From Sulfuriroseicoccus oceanibius (GTDB lineage Bacteria; Verrucomicrobiota; Verrucomicrobiia; Verrucomicrobiales; SLCJ01), in NCBI RefSeq assembly GCF_010681825.2, contig NZ_CP066776.1, forward strand, positions 1,054,001 to 1,118,000: a stretch of DNA of 64,000 bases. Direction: 5' to 3'. Position 1 is the stretch's first letter. Every line of letters begins with the position of its first letter. The notes below the pieces were generated by a model. That model made no database searches. It was not told the origin of the DNA and was given only the letters and a program-made list of their open reading frames with translations. A program made the translations under genes and the position numbers. Of this stretch, positions 52,339 through 63,338 are shown piece by piece.

Positions 52339-52356
52339 ATCCCGCGGCCGCGGGAT
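52339..52356. other. 18-base perfect palindrome
   Basis: ATCCCGCGGCCGCGGGAT, a perfect self-complementary sequence 74 bases downstream of the sulfatase stop. Without a T-tract on either strand it is a poor terminator; it may be a protein-binding site or a 3' stabilising hairpin. Confidence 0.6.
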
Positions 52357-52429
52357 GAATTCCAGGATTCAAATCTGCGGATCACTAAAAGCCTTTACGG
52401 GGGATGGACGAAGCTCTTGGCTCTTCCCT

Positions 52430-55414
52430 CTATTCCCTCACTCCGTTGCCATTGATGATGGCGCTGAGTTGTTGGGCCATGGCCTGGGTGAGGTCGGGGT
52501 GTTGGGCTGAGATGTCGGTGGTTTCGGTGAGGTCTTTGGAGAGGTCGTAGAGTCTGCCTTGGACGTATTTCATGTGACCGACGCGGAGGGCTTTGACGGC
52601 TCCGGTGTTGTCTTGTTCCACGGTGAAGGCCTGACCGACGGGGTCGCTGCCAAGTAGTGCGGCGAGCGTGCTGCGGGAGTCAACGGCCGAGCCGTCCGGG
52701 AGTGGGTGGTCGAGTAGTTCGGCGATGGATGCCATCAGATCGACCTGGCTGACCAGAGCATCGGACGTGCCCGGGGTGATCTTGGCCGGCCATTTGACGA
52801 TGAATGGGACGCGGGTGCCGCCTTCCTCGATATCGTATTTTTCGCCTCGGAGCGGGCCATTGGCGTCGTGGCCTTGCTGGAAGTCATCGGCCGAGCCGTC
52901 GGTGTATCCGTCGCCATAGACGGGGCCATTGTCACTGGAGAAGATGACGATGGTGTTTTCCTCCAGGCCGGCGTCCTTGATGGCTTGAAGGATCTGGCCG
53001 GTGGTCCAATCAAACTGCACCATGGCGTCGCCGCGCCAGCCGAGGTTGGTCGCGCCTTGGAACATTTCATGTGGTGCTCGCGGGACGTGGATGTCCTGGG
53101 AGGCAAAGAAGAGGAAGAAGGGCGTCTCTCCGTCCTGGGATTTGATGTAGTCGACCGCCTTGCGGGTGAAGAGCGGGCCGAGGTCTTCGTCGCGCCAGAG
53201 GGCATCGGCACCGCCGGAGAAGAATCCGATTCTGCCGATGTTGTTGATGAAGGTGTTGCTGTGTTGGCCGTCGCTCGGATAGAGCGGGGTGGCAGAGCTG
53301 CGTGGGTGGATCGTGCTGCCGGGTTGGTTGACGGCATTGAAGTCGCGGTTGTGGACGTGGACGGGATCGTCTCCGCTGAGTGGCTTGACCGTGACCGAGC
53401 CAAGTCCGGACTGGGCGTCGTGGTGGTAATCGGCGTCGACCAGGTTGCGGTCCTGCATGAGGATGCTTGGGACGCGGTCATTGGTGGTGGGGATGACGAG
53501 GCAGTGGTCGAACCCGAGCTCGAGTGGTCCGGGTTTGATCTCGCCGTTCCATTGGATGGAGTCGTCTCCGTAGCCGAGGCCGAGGTGCCATTTTCCGATC
53601 ACCGCGGTGTGGTAGCCGTTGTCCTTGAGCATGTCCGGCAGGGTGTACATGTCCTCGGGGATGGCGAGTGGGCCTGTGGGCGGGATGATGTTCACTCCGT
53701 GGCGGAATGCGAAGATTCCGGTGAGGAGCGAGAAGCGCGATGGCGAGCAAGTGGAGGCGGTGCAATGGCCGTCGGTGAAGCGGAGGCCTTCCGCGCTGAG
53801 TTTGTCGATGTGGGGGGTGGGGATTTTGCTTTGTGGGTTGTAGGCGCGGACGTCACCGTAGCCGACGTCGTCGCCGTAGATGAAGACGATGTTCGGGCGT
53901 TTCTCACGCACCGGTCCGCGGCCGGTGACCTGGACGCGGTAGAACTGGCCTCTGTTGGGGATGAAGGGTTCGGTGAATGAGAGCGGACCGTGGTAGTCGG
54001 GGGTGATGGGATCCCCGACATTGGTCCACGATGGGGCGTCGAGTGATGCGCTGTGCTGGAGTTGGTAGGTGCGGCTGGCGAGTGCGTCGAACGTGATGCG
54101 GACCGTGCCACTGGCGGCATCGATTTCGGTGCGGCTTGGGGCGATACCCTGGGTGGGCGTGGTCCAATCCGAGCCGGCGACCATTTCCGTGAAGTCGCTG
54201 AGTGTGTCGCGGTCGAAATCCCCCTGGGACTGGTAGAGTTGCTGGATGCTGACGAGGTCGAGAAGGCTGTGGTAGATGCGGACGTCGTCGAGAGCTCCGA
54301 TGAATGGGCTGGTCCCGCCGCTGAGTGCGCCCAAGGTCAGAGGGAGCGTGGTGTCGCGCTGTCCAGGTTCGGCGATGGATTCGGCTTCAAGGACTCCGTT
54401 GACGAAGAGTCTGAGGGTTCCGCTCAGAGCGTGGCGTTGGGCGCAGATGAAGTGCCACTCGCCAGTGGAAAGGAACGAATTACTGAACGTGGCGTTGGTT
54501 GGGCCTGCGGTGAGTTTGATACGGGATCCGGATTGGTGGATGCCGATGCCATTGGCGGATGTGCCTGCGGCGTCGAGGATGCCCTTGATGCCGGTGCTTG
54601 AGTCGGACTTCATCCAGAAGCAGAGGGTGAAGTCATTGCCGAGCAGGTGCTCGAGCGTGGCGGACTGTGATCCGTTGAAGGCTGCTGCCTGTTGGTCGAT
54701 GATGCCGTCAGTGAACCCTCCGCCTGTGGTCCAGTTGGCGTCGAAGCTAGGGGACTGGAGGTTGTAGTCGAGCAGGTCGCCGTTGAGCGGAAGGTAGGCG
54801 GCGAGGTGCTCGGGTGCGTGGGCGACGTATTGCGGTGTCGGATCCGAGGTGACGGAGAGTTGGACGTTGTCGACGCGGGCGAACTCGCTGGTGGACGAGT
54901 TGCCGCGGATGAACTGAAGCCAGACCGATTTTCCCTGGTGGGCGGAAGTCACTCCAGAAATGCCTGTAATCGTGGCGCTCTGGTAGCCGGCGCCTTCTCC
55001 GAACCCGGAGACCGTGCCGCTGGCGATCTCTGCAACGGTGCCGGTGTTGGTGTTGTCGGAGGTGGTGATGAGTCTCCAGCGGATTTCGTCGTCGGCGTCC
55101 CAACCGAACTTGGGCAGCCAGTCGAAGCTGAGGTCGAAGCGGTCTCCGGAGGCAGCGCTGTGGCCGGTGGAGCAGGCTGCGCCAAGGTTGGGGTCTCCCG
55201 GGCTTTGGCCAATGACGAGTGACCATGCGCCATTGGATGCGTTGTTTTGCAAACGTTGGGTTTCGCCGCTGCCAAACCCGGTTTGCCAGTTGGTCACCGA
55301 GGTTTGGCTGTCTCCTTGCTCGAAGCTGCCGTTGAGGGAATTCGAGTTGATCAATGGGGAGGCGGAAAGAGCCGCCGTAGAAAAGAGGGCGAACGCGAAC
55401 GGTCGGAAAGTCAT
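52430..55414 (-). CDS. Exported sulfatase (S1, formylglycine-type) with two N-terminal modules
   Basis: A 994-residue protein. Signal peptide MTFRPFAFALFSTAALSAS. Module one (about 22-205) is homologous to the whole mature part of the adjacent PEP-CTERM protein (GDRFDLSFDWLPKFGWD, FARVDNVQLSV). Module two (about 215-420) is LamG-like. A short FDRDTLSDFTEMV element follows, then the S1 sulfatase (about 505-990): RPNIVFIYGDDVGYGD with two metal Asp, and CSPSR with Cys556 to be converted to formylglycine, GKWHLGLGY and NGPVYGDG. It would remove sulfate from polysaccharides such as algal or animal glycans. No formylglycine-generating enzyme is nearby. Confidence 0.92.
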   Translation of the reverse strand: MTFRPFAFALFSTAALSASPLINSNSLNGSFEQGDSQTSVTNWQTGFGSGETQRLQNNASNGAWSLVIGQSPGDPNLGAACSTGHSAASGDRFDLSFDWLPKFGWDADDEIRWRLITTSDNTNTGTVAEIASGTVSGFGEGAGYQSATITGISGVTSAHQGKSVWLQFIRGNSSTSEFARVDNVQLSVTSDPTPQYVAHAPEHLAAYLPLNGDLLDYNLQSPSFDANWTTGGGFTDGIIDQQAAAFNGSQSATLEHLLGNDFTLCFWMKSDSSTGIKGILDAAGTSANGIGIHQSGSRIKLTAGPTNATFSNSFLSTGEWHFICAQRHALSGTLRLFVNGVLEAESIAEPGQRDTTLPLTLGALSGGTSPFIGALDDVRIYHSLLDLVSIQQLYQSQGDFDRDTLSDFTEMVAGSDWTTPTQGIAPSRTEIDAASGTVRITFDALASRTYQLQHSASLDAPSWTNVGDPITPDYHGPLSFTEPFIPNRGQFYRVQVTGRGPVREKRPNIVFIYGDDVGYGDVRAYNPQSKIPTPHIDKLSAEGLRFTDGHCTASTCSPSRFSLLTGIFAFRHGVNIIPPTGPLAIPEDMYTLPDMLKDNGYHTAVIGKWHLGLGYGDDSIQWNGEIKPGPLELGFDHCLVIPTTNDRVPSILMQDRNLVDADYHHDAQSGLGSVTVKPLSGDDPVHVHNRDFNAVNQPGSTIHPRSSATPLYPSDGQHSNTFINNIGRIGFFSGGADALWRDEDLGPLFTRKAVDYIKSQDGETPFFLFFASQDIHVPRAPHEMFQGATNLGWRGDAMVQFDWTTGQILQAIKDAGLEENTIVIFSSDNGPVYGDGYTDGSADDFQQGHDANGPLRGEKYDIEEGGTRVPFIVKWPAKITPGTSDALVSQVDLMASIAELLDHPLPDGSAVDSRSTLAALLGSDPVGQAFTVEQDNTGAVKALRVGHMKYVQGRLYDLSKDLTETTDISAQHPDLTQAMAQQLSAIINGNGVRE

Positions 55415-55451
55415 CAGTCGTGAGGCAGAGGCCGGGGCAAGGGGAGGGTGT

Positions 55452-55487
55452 GCCGGCCGACTGCGCCGGTGGGCGCAATCGGCCGGC
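55452..55487 (-). terminator. Long GC hairpin between the PEP-CTERM gene and the sulfatase gene
   Basis: A 15-bp near-perfect stem, GCCGGCCGA-TGCGCC with GGCGCA-TCGGCCGGC, one C-A mismatch, no T-tract on the minus strand. It could attenuate read-through or protect the upstream transcript end. Confidence 0.65.
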
Positions 55488-55503
55488 TTGGGGTTGGGTC
55501 GGA

Positions 55504-56175
55504 TTACTTACGGCGGCGGAGGATCAATGTGAGTCCTCCGAGTCCGAGGAGTGCCGCGGAGGTCGGTTCAGGTACGGCTGCCACAGTAGTCACTGAGAGG
55601 GAGACGTCGTCGAGGCGGGCGAAGGAGCCTTGAGCGTTGTTGGAGCCGTCCAAGTCTATGGTATTGCCGGTGAACGAGATGAAGAGAGTTCTTCCCGCAG
55701 CGTTGATGTCGGCGCCGGTGGTCATAGCGAAGGTTTCGGTTTCCCAGGTCACGTCGGTAACTTCACTGCCGCTGTTGAAGGTGAAGAGACTGGTGCGGGC
55801 GCCGTCGATCGCATCGGTGTCGGTGTAGAACAACGTCATGTCGATGCTTTCGCCGGTATCCCAGCCGAAGGCGTCGCGCCAAGCGAACGATCCGCTGAAG
55901 CGGTCTCCCAAAGCGATGGTGTAGCCTGTGTTCTGGGCCAAAGAGATGTTCGGGTTTCCGTTGATTTCGGAGCCGATGACTGCGTTTCGCCCGCCGCTGC
56001 CAGGTGAATTGAGATTGGTATTGAACTGGGTAGTTTCGCCGGCGTTGGCAGCGGTCCAAAGGGAGGTGTCGGTGAAGTCACCGCCGCGAATAGCGCCGTC
56101 GATGATGGTGGTGGCGGCTTGTGCGGATGCCGCGAGGGCGAGTGCACCTGCCGTGATGAGCATGTTTTTTTTCAT
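55504..56175 (-). CDS. PEP-CTERM sorting-domain protein sharing its fold with the sulfatase N-terminus
   Basis: A 223-residue exported protein. Signal peptide MKKNMLITAGALALAASAQA. The mature domain (about 25-195) has GETTQFNTN, IALGDRFSGSFAWRDAFGWD and FARLDDVSLSV, matching module one of the sulfatase. C-terminal PEP-CTERM signal: VPEPTSA, hydrophobic GLGGLTLIL and RRRK. It lies 89 bases upstream of the sulfatase on the same strand, so the two may be cotranscribed. The shared domain may be a carbohydrate-binding module (inference). Confidence 0.86.
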   Translation of the reverse strand: MKKNMLITAGALALAASAQAATTIIDGAIRGGDFTDTSLWTAANAGETTQFNTNLNSPGSGGRNAVIGSEINGNPNISLAQNTGYTIALGDRFSGSFAWRDAFGWDTGESIDMTLFYTDTDAIDGARTSLFTFNSGSEVTDVTWETETFAMTTGADINAAGRTLFISFTGNTIDLDGSNNAQGSFARLDDVSLSVTTVAAVPEPTSAALLGLGGLTLILRRRK

Positions 56176-56413
56176 GTGTTGATCTGTGTTGGATCGGGTT
56201 TTCTAGGAGCAGTCGGCGTGATTGCCGCGGTCTGGAGTGTCCAGTGCGCGGGGGCCGCTGCGGTTATGGTGTGTGGTTGAGCCGGTGCCCGGGCGTGCCG
56301 GGGCGCGGGCGCAGTTTCACACGGTGCGCAGGCTAGAAGATGCCGCGACGAGGCGTCTACTACACGACCATGTAGTCAGGGCGTCCCGGGCGGCTGACGA
56401 TCCAGTGGGTGGG

Positions 56414-57070
56414 TCAGATCAGACCATTTCGCAGGGCCTTGCCGACGGCTCCTGCTTGTGAGTTGACATGCAACTTTTTGTAAATGTTGCGCAGGTGGTA
56501 ATCCACGGTGACTGGGGCGATCCCAAGTTGGTAGGCGATTTCCTTTTTGATTTCTCCGTCGGCCAGGAGGTTGAGGATTTTGATCTCTTTTTCGCTGAGG
56601 CTTTGGTCCTCCGCTGCCGGTGGGGCTTTCTTAAAGAGCTCGAGTACCATCGATGCGATGGCACCGCTGAGCGGGGATCCGCCATCGGCGACCATGTGGA
56701 TGCCGTCGACGATGTCTGAGAAGTCGTCGTTCTTGAGTAGGTAGCCGGATGCGCCGGCGCAGATTGCGCTGACGACGGTTTGGCGGTTCTCGGAGATGGT
56801 GAGGACGATGGTGCAGAGTGCGGGGTGCGAGGCGTTGACCTGGCGGATGAGCTCGATCCCATTGGCGCCCGGGAGTTGAATGTCGACCAGCATGACATCC
56901 GGGGCGGGATTGGTCGCCAGCGCTGCCAGAGCGTCTTCCGCGGTGCTGAAGCTTTGCTGGCAGGTGATGGTGGGTTCGTCGTCGAGCAGCTCGGTCAGCT
57001 CAAGGCGGAAGGCGTCGGAATCTTCTACGACCCAGACGTTGGTGGTGGCGCGTGGCGGGTGTGGGGTCAT
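56414..57070 (-). CDS. NarL/LuxR-family response regulator
   Basis: A 218-residue response regulator. Receiver domain: VVEDSDAFRLELTELL (acidic pocket), VMLVDIQLPGANG with phospho-Asp about 58, and GYLLKNDD with the conserved Lys. The LuxR-type HTH (about 150-215) has LSEKEIKILNLLADGEIKKEIA and VDYHLRNIYKKL. It is 10 bases downstream of the kinase gene on the same strand, so they form one operon. Likely target: the neighbouring PEP-CTERM and sulfatase genes (inference). Confidence 0.94.
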   Translation of the reverse strand: MTPHPPRATTNVWVVEDSDAFRLELTELLDDEPTITCQQSFSTAEDALAALATNPAPDVMLVDIQLPGANGIELIRQVNASHPALCTIVLTISENRQTVVSAICAGASGYLLKNDDFSDIVDGIHMVADGGSPLSGAIASMVLELFKKAPPAAEDQSLSEKEIKILNLLADGEIKKEIAYQLGIAPVTVDYHLRNIYKKLHVNSQAGAVGKALRNGLI

Positions 57071-57080
57071 AGGTTTGGGG

Positions 57081-59156
57081 TCAATGGATTGGGACTTGCA
57101 GGGACACCGTGGTGCCTTGGCCTTCGGCGCTCTTCACGTCATAGGATGCCTTCAATCTGATGGCACGGTCGCGCATGTTGCGCAAGCCGTGGTGCTGGGA
57201 CACCGAGCGCGGCTGGCAGTCGTTGGCTGTGGGGGTGAAGCCTGATCCGTTGTCTGAGATGGTGATGCGGAGTGATTTTGCAACCCAGGAAATCTCGACT
57301 TTGATCACCGACGCGTTTGCGTGGGAGGATGCGTTGTGGAGCGCTTCGCGGAAGAACTGCAAGATGTCGCGTTTGGTTCCGACGCTGATGGTGCGCTTCG
57401 GCAGTTGGCTGAGCGAAGGGATCTGGAGTTCCAGCGTCTCGCTGGGGATGCGTCTCTGGGCGGTGTAGGAGAGCTTCTCGACGAGTTCAGTCAGGGTGTC
57501 GGTGTCTTTGTCGGTGAGCCAGAGGACGTCGCGTAAGCTTTGATGCATGTCGTGCGCTATGTCGTGGATTCGTTCCCCTCGTTCGCGGACCCTTGGCTCG
57601 GTCGCGTGCTTCTTCACATAGGTGGAGGCGAGGCTAATGGCGGCGACTTTGCTGCCCACGTCGTCGTGAAGGTCTGAGCTGATCTGCTTCCTGAGTTTCA
57701 GGTTCTGCCGCCTTTTGCTGAGCGCGAGGATGATAATGGTCGCGATAACAGCGATCGCGACCGCCGCGGACGTTATGCCCTTGATCCATGTGATGAAGTT
57801 CTGCCAACGGGTTTCGGTCGCTTCCAGCTGGGTTTGCAGGGTGCGTAATTCGGCGTCGATCTGTTTGGCCGTTGCCAGTTGCTGTAGCCAGTCGACGAGG
57901 TCGATCACTTGTCTGCCTTGTGCGTGGCCGTCTACCAGCAGCGCACCGGCTGATTCGAGCTGGTGCCCTCCAATTGAGAGGGTCACCGGGCGCTGGTTGC
58001 TGAGCGGAGCGTCTTGCTGGCTGACCACGATCTCGCCCATAGAAAATACCGCGGTCTCTTGGTGGATAGGGAAGTGGTTGCAGTGGATGCGCACAAAGCG
58101 GCCGAACGCATGGAGGCCGGGGATGTGGACGATGTTGTTGTCCGGGTTTTCGAAGAGGGATTGCTTGAGAACCGTGCTCGTTTCTCCGCGTTGCCCGTTT
58201 GGGAGGGAGCGGGCGATGTCGATTTTGATAGAGCCGGGGAACCCGTAGCCCGGGACTGCGATGGTCTCCGGGCTCTGTGCGGGGAGTAGGTCGATCCATC
58301 CGATGTGGGTGTTCCGCCCGAGGTCGATTTCGATGATGAGCGGGGCATCGGTCACGGAGGTGTCCATCGGGAGGACGAGATCGGGCGCGCATTCTGCCAA
58401 TTCGCCAAGCGGGAGACCCAGCACGCCGGATTCGTGGTTAATGTAATCCGTGCTCCAATAGGGTTTCGCCTCGAAACTGGATGATGCTTTTGCTGCGCTG
58501 ATCTTGCGGACCTCATTGCTGACGATCATGTGCGCGCGGGCGAGAGCGAAGAACTCCCGATCTCCTTCCTGCTGGCCTCGGTACACTTCCATCCGTGGCT
58601 GCTGAGAAGTAAACGATGGCGAATGGAAGTACACCGGGTGCAGACCGGGGTCGGGGAAATCTTGCTGGGTCCAGTCAGCGATGATTGTTTCTTTGTTTGC
58701 GGGGCCGGTGACGATCCGGAACCTTTTTGGGAAGCCGTAGCTCTTTTCTTCGCTCAGATTGCGGTGGTCATGAGCGGGGACCAGTACGAGGTCGAGCGGG
58801 CCATTGAGGAATGGGGTTTGGAATTCCATTACCCAGCGGGGCTTGCTGGGCAGGGGCTCTTCAGTTGGCAGGTATGAGCTGTGGTAGCCAAAAGAGCTGG
58901 CAAGTTGCGGGGTACGGAGGGGCTGCATCTTGTCCAGCTCTATGCGCAGGTCTGTGATGCGTGCGTTCAGATCGCGGATGTGGCCTGGGATCTTATAGAG
59001 CGGAAGGTGGTCGGGGCTGAGGTCGCTGGCGTAGGGCCTGTGTTCCAATGGGGATCGGGGATCTCCCACGCGTGCTTCCTCTTCGGGCTGGGTGCTCCCG
59101 TGGGTAATCGAAAGGGCGTAGCAGAGGGCGGCGATGGTTCTAGCGAGTGTGCGCAT
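57081..59156 (-). CDS. HisKA_3 sensor kinase with discoidin-like periplasmic sensor
   Basis: A 691-residue sensor. N-terminal signal/anchor (TIAALCYALSITHGS). A large periplasmic region contains an F5/8-type C (discoidin-like) fold around residues 225-400: DAPLIIEIDLGRNTHIGWIDLLP, VRIHCNHFPI and the closing GEIVV. One transmembrane helix follows near 455-475 (SAAVAIAVIATIIILAL). The HisKA_3 box QISSDLHDDVGSKVAAISLA has its phospho-His at about residue 498, then HATPase: REALHNASSHANAS (N box), ISDNGSGFTPTA (G1), HGLRNMRDRAIRL. It probably senses a carbohydrate ligand and phosphorylates the LuxR regulator 10 bases downstream. Confidence 0.88.
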   Translation of the reverse strand: MRTLARTIAALCYALSITHGSTQPEEEARVGDPRSPLEHRPYASDLSPDHLPLYKIPGHIRDLNARITDLRIELDKMQPLRTPQLASSFGYHSSYLPTEEPLPSKPRWVMEFQTPFLNGPLDLVLVPAHDHRNLSEEKSYGFPKRFRIVTGPANKETIIADWTQQDFPDPGLHPVYFHSPSFTSQQPRMEVYRGQQEGDREFFALARAHMIVSNEVRKISAAKASSSFEAKPYWSTDYINHESGVLGLPLGELAECAPDLVLPMDTSVTDAPLIIEIDLGRNTHIGWIDLLPAQSPETIAVPGYGFPGSIKIDIARSLPNGQRGETSTVLKQSLFENPDNNIVHIPGLHAFGRFVRIHCNHFPIHQETAVFSMGEIVVSQQDAPLSNQRPVTLSIGGHQLESAGALLVDGHAQGRQVIDLVDWLQQLATAKQIDAELRTLQTQLEATETRWQNFITWIKGITSAAVAIAVIATIIILALSKRRQNLKLRKQISSDLHDDVGSKVAAISLASTYVKKHATEPRVRERGERIHDIAHDMHQSLRDVLWLTDKDTDTLTELVEKLSYTAQRRIPSETLELQIPSLSQLPKRTISVGTKRDILQFFREALHNASSHANASVIKVEISWVAKSLRITISDNGSGFTPTANDCQPRSVSQHHGLRNMRDRAIRLKASYDVKSAEGQGTTVSLQVPIH

Positions 59157-59412
59157 CAGAGGGGCGGTGCAGGGAGAGGGTGTCCGGCTTATCAGGTCGG
59201 CGACGCGTTGTCGATCTGGGATTGCTCGGGCTGGCCTCCGTCAGGGAGGCTAGGAATGGAGCGATTGGTTCGCACCGCCATAGGTGCCGCGGTGTGTTGA
59301 ACTCTGATCGCTTATTGTGATTCTGGCTGAGGGTAATGAGAGATCGCTGCAAACACTTTGGAAATGAGGGGCTTGGGCGTGCGATAAATTGCAGGAGCAT
59401 ACGAAATAAATC

Positions 59413-59440
59413 TTGCTACGTGCTTGGGGCGTACTATAGT
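59413..59440 (+). promoter_or_regulatory. Candidate sigma70-type promoter of the ribosomal protein operon
   Basis: TTGCTA (-35, 59413-59418), 16-base spacer, TATAGT (-10, 59435-59440). If used, the transcript starts near 59447 and has a leader of about 250 bases before rpsL. That leader holds a short GCTCTTGAG-AAAGAGC hairpin near 59473-59489 and a direct GGATC tandem repeat near 59563-59577. No gene is seen from 59157 to 59698. Confidence 0.5.
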
Positions 59441-59698
59441 CCCGTCCCGCTCTGTTGAGTGGGGAAGGCTCATGCTCTTGAGAAAGAGCGATGAATCAAG
59501 CAGTTACGAGAGATCGTGACTGATCAACCTATCGGGTGCGGCTCCGGAAAAGAGGCTGCAGAATGGATCGGATCGGATCGATTCGCGGTTCCGGCTGCGC
59601 ACCTGAAATGAAAAAATTTCCCTTGTGGGAGAGCGAGAAAAACGAGGCTCAAGCACAAGGAAACGCAGTCAATCAAAGGAACCCGAATCCGAAATCAC

Positions 59699-60073
59699 AT
59701 GCCGACCATTAACCAACTTGTTCGAAAAGGGCGCAAAGTGCCGGTGGAGAAGTCGAAGTCTCCGGCTCTCAAGAATTGTCCTCAGCGCCGCGGTGTCTGC
59801 CTCCAGGTCATGACCCGTACCCCAAAGAAGCCGAACTCCGCACTTCGTAAAGTAGCGAAGGTGCGTTTGACCAACGGCTTTGAAGTGATCGCCTACATCG
59901 GTGGTGAAGGTCACAACTTGCAGGAGCACTCGATCGTGCTCGTGCGTGGTGGTCGTGTGAAGGACTTGCCAGGTGTGCGTTACCACATCGTGCGTGGTGC
60001 TCTTGACACCCTGGGTGTCGATAAGCGCCGTCAGGCTCGTTCGAAGTACGGTGCCAAGCGTCCTAAGGCGTAG
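59699..60073 (+). CDS. rpsL: 30S ribosomal protein S12
   Basis: A 124-residue S12, standard length. Start [13 protein letters not shown]; decoding-site motif [11 protein letters not shown] (Lys conserved, so the protein looks streptomycin-sensitive by sequence) and [14 protein letters not shown] loop. S12 lies at the decoding centre of the 30S subunit. First gene of the str-type operon with rpsG 45 bases on. Confidence 0.98.
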   Translation: MPTINQLVRKGRKVPVEKSKSPALKNCPQRRGVCLQVMTRTPKKPNSALRKVAKVRLTNGFEVIAYIGGEGHNLQEHSIVLVRGGRVKDLPGVRYHIVRGALDTLGVDKRRQARSKYGAKRPKA

Positions 60074-60118
60074 TGCCCGTTCTCGTAAGAATTTTCATCA
60101 CTTTAATCAGCTAAGAAT

Positions 60119-60592
60119 ATGGCCCGTAGAAAACGAGTTTACGAAAAGCCGGAAACCCGCGACGCACGTTACGACAGTGCATTGGTCGGGGCGATCGTCG
60201 CCAAGATCATGCTCAAGGGTAAGAAGTCGCTTGCCGAGCGCATCGTGTACGCAGCAATCGACCGTGCGAACGAGGGATCTGAGAGCGTTGATCCGCTTGA
60301 GCTCCTCAACCGTGCAATCGAAAATGCAAAGCCTCGCGTTGAGGTGAAGAGCCGTCGTGTGGGTGGTGCTACCTACCAGGTGCCACTCGAAGTGAGCCCT
60401 GAGCGTCAGCGCTCGTTGGCGATCCGCTGGATCGTTGATTCCGCTCGTAAGCGCCGCGGTACTCCAATGCACGTCGCTCTCTCCAACGAGATCAAGGACG
60501 CTGCAGCCAACCAGGGTGCGGCCGTGCGTAAGCGCGACGACGTCCACAAGATGGCGCAGGCCAACCGTGCCTTCGCTCACTTCCGTTGGTGA
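60119..60592 (+). CDS. rpsG: 30S ribosomal protein S7
   Basis: A 157-residue S7 with typical MARRKRV start, YDSALVGAIVAKIMLKGKKS and the C-terminal HKMAQANRAFAHFRW. S7 starts assembly of the 30S head and may act as translational repressor of its operon. It lies between rpsL and fusA, the classical order. Confidence 0.98.
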   Translation: MARRKRVYEKPETRDARYDSALVGAIVAKIMLKGKKSLAERIVYAAIDRANEGSESVDPLELLNRAIENAKPRVEVKSRRVGGATYQVPLEVSPERQRSLAIRWIVDSARKRRGTPMHVALSNEIKDAAANQGAAVRKRDDVHKMAQANRAFAHFRW

Positions 60593-60703
60593 TATCCGAT
60601 TGATTGACTGACTTTGTTGGCGAGCCCGCGGTGCTGATATTCCAGCGCCGCGGGCCGACCGCCCCCAAGAGGTAACTAATTTACGACCGACTTCTTTTTC
60701 ATC

Positions 60704-62869
<2,166 letters not shown>

Positions 62870-62943
62870 GAGCAGCCGAGTCCCAACCAACCAGTCTCTA
62901 ATACCCCTTATAGAAACCAAGACCATTTCAACTGAATCCAGCC

Positions 62944-63252
62944 ATGTCTAACCAAACCATCCGTATCCGTCTCCGCGCGTTTGATAACCGTGCCGTTGAT
63001 CGCTCCGCCAAGGACATTGTCGAAACCGCAAAGCGCACCGGCGCCAAAGTGGCAGGACCAATTCCTCTTCCGACCCGCATCGAGAAGTTCTCCGTGAACC
63101 GTTCGGTGAACCAGAACAAGAAGTCGGCCGAGCAGTTTGAAATCCGTACCCACAAGCGTTTGCTCGACATCGTCGACCCAACCGCACACACCGTGGACGA
63201 GCTCAAGAAGCTCAACCTTCCAGCAGGTGTGGACATCACCATCAAGATCTAA
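62944..63252 (+). CDS. rpsJ: 30S ribosomal protein S10
   Basis: A 102-residue S10 with [29 protein letters not shown] split between the N-terminal strand and helix, and loop [22 protein letters not shown]10 is in the 30S head and doubles as NusE in transcription antitermination. First gene of the S10 block, here fused to the str block. Confidence 0.98.
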   Translation: MSNQTIRIRLRAFDNRAVDRSAKDIVETAKRTGAKVAGPIPLPTRIEKFSVNRSVNQNKKSAEQFEIRTHKRLLDIVDPTAHTVDELKKLNLPAGVDITIKI

Positions 63253-63338
63253 TTTCCGACCAGCAGGTCGTGGGATGTGCAAGGGTGCACCGCTGTACGA
63301 GCCTGCTGAACCACCAACACACACAACGATCCAGTAAT

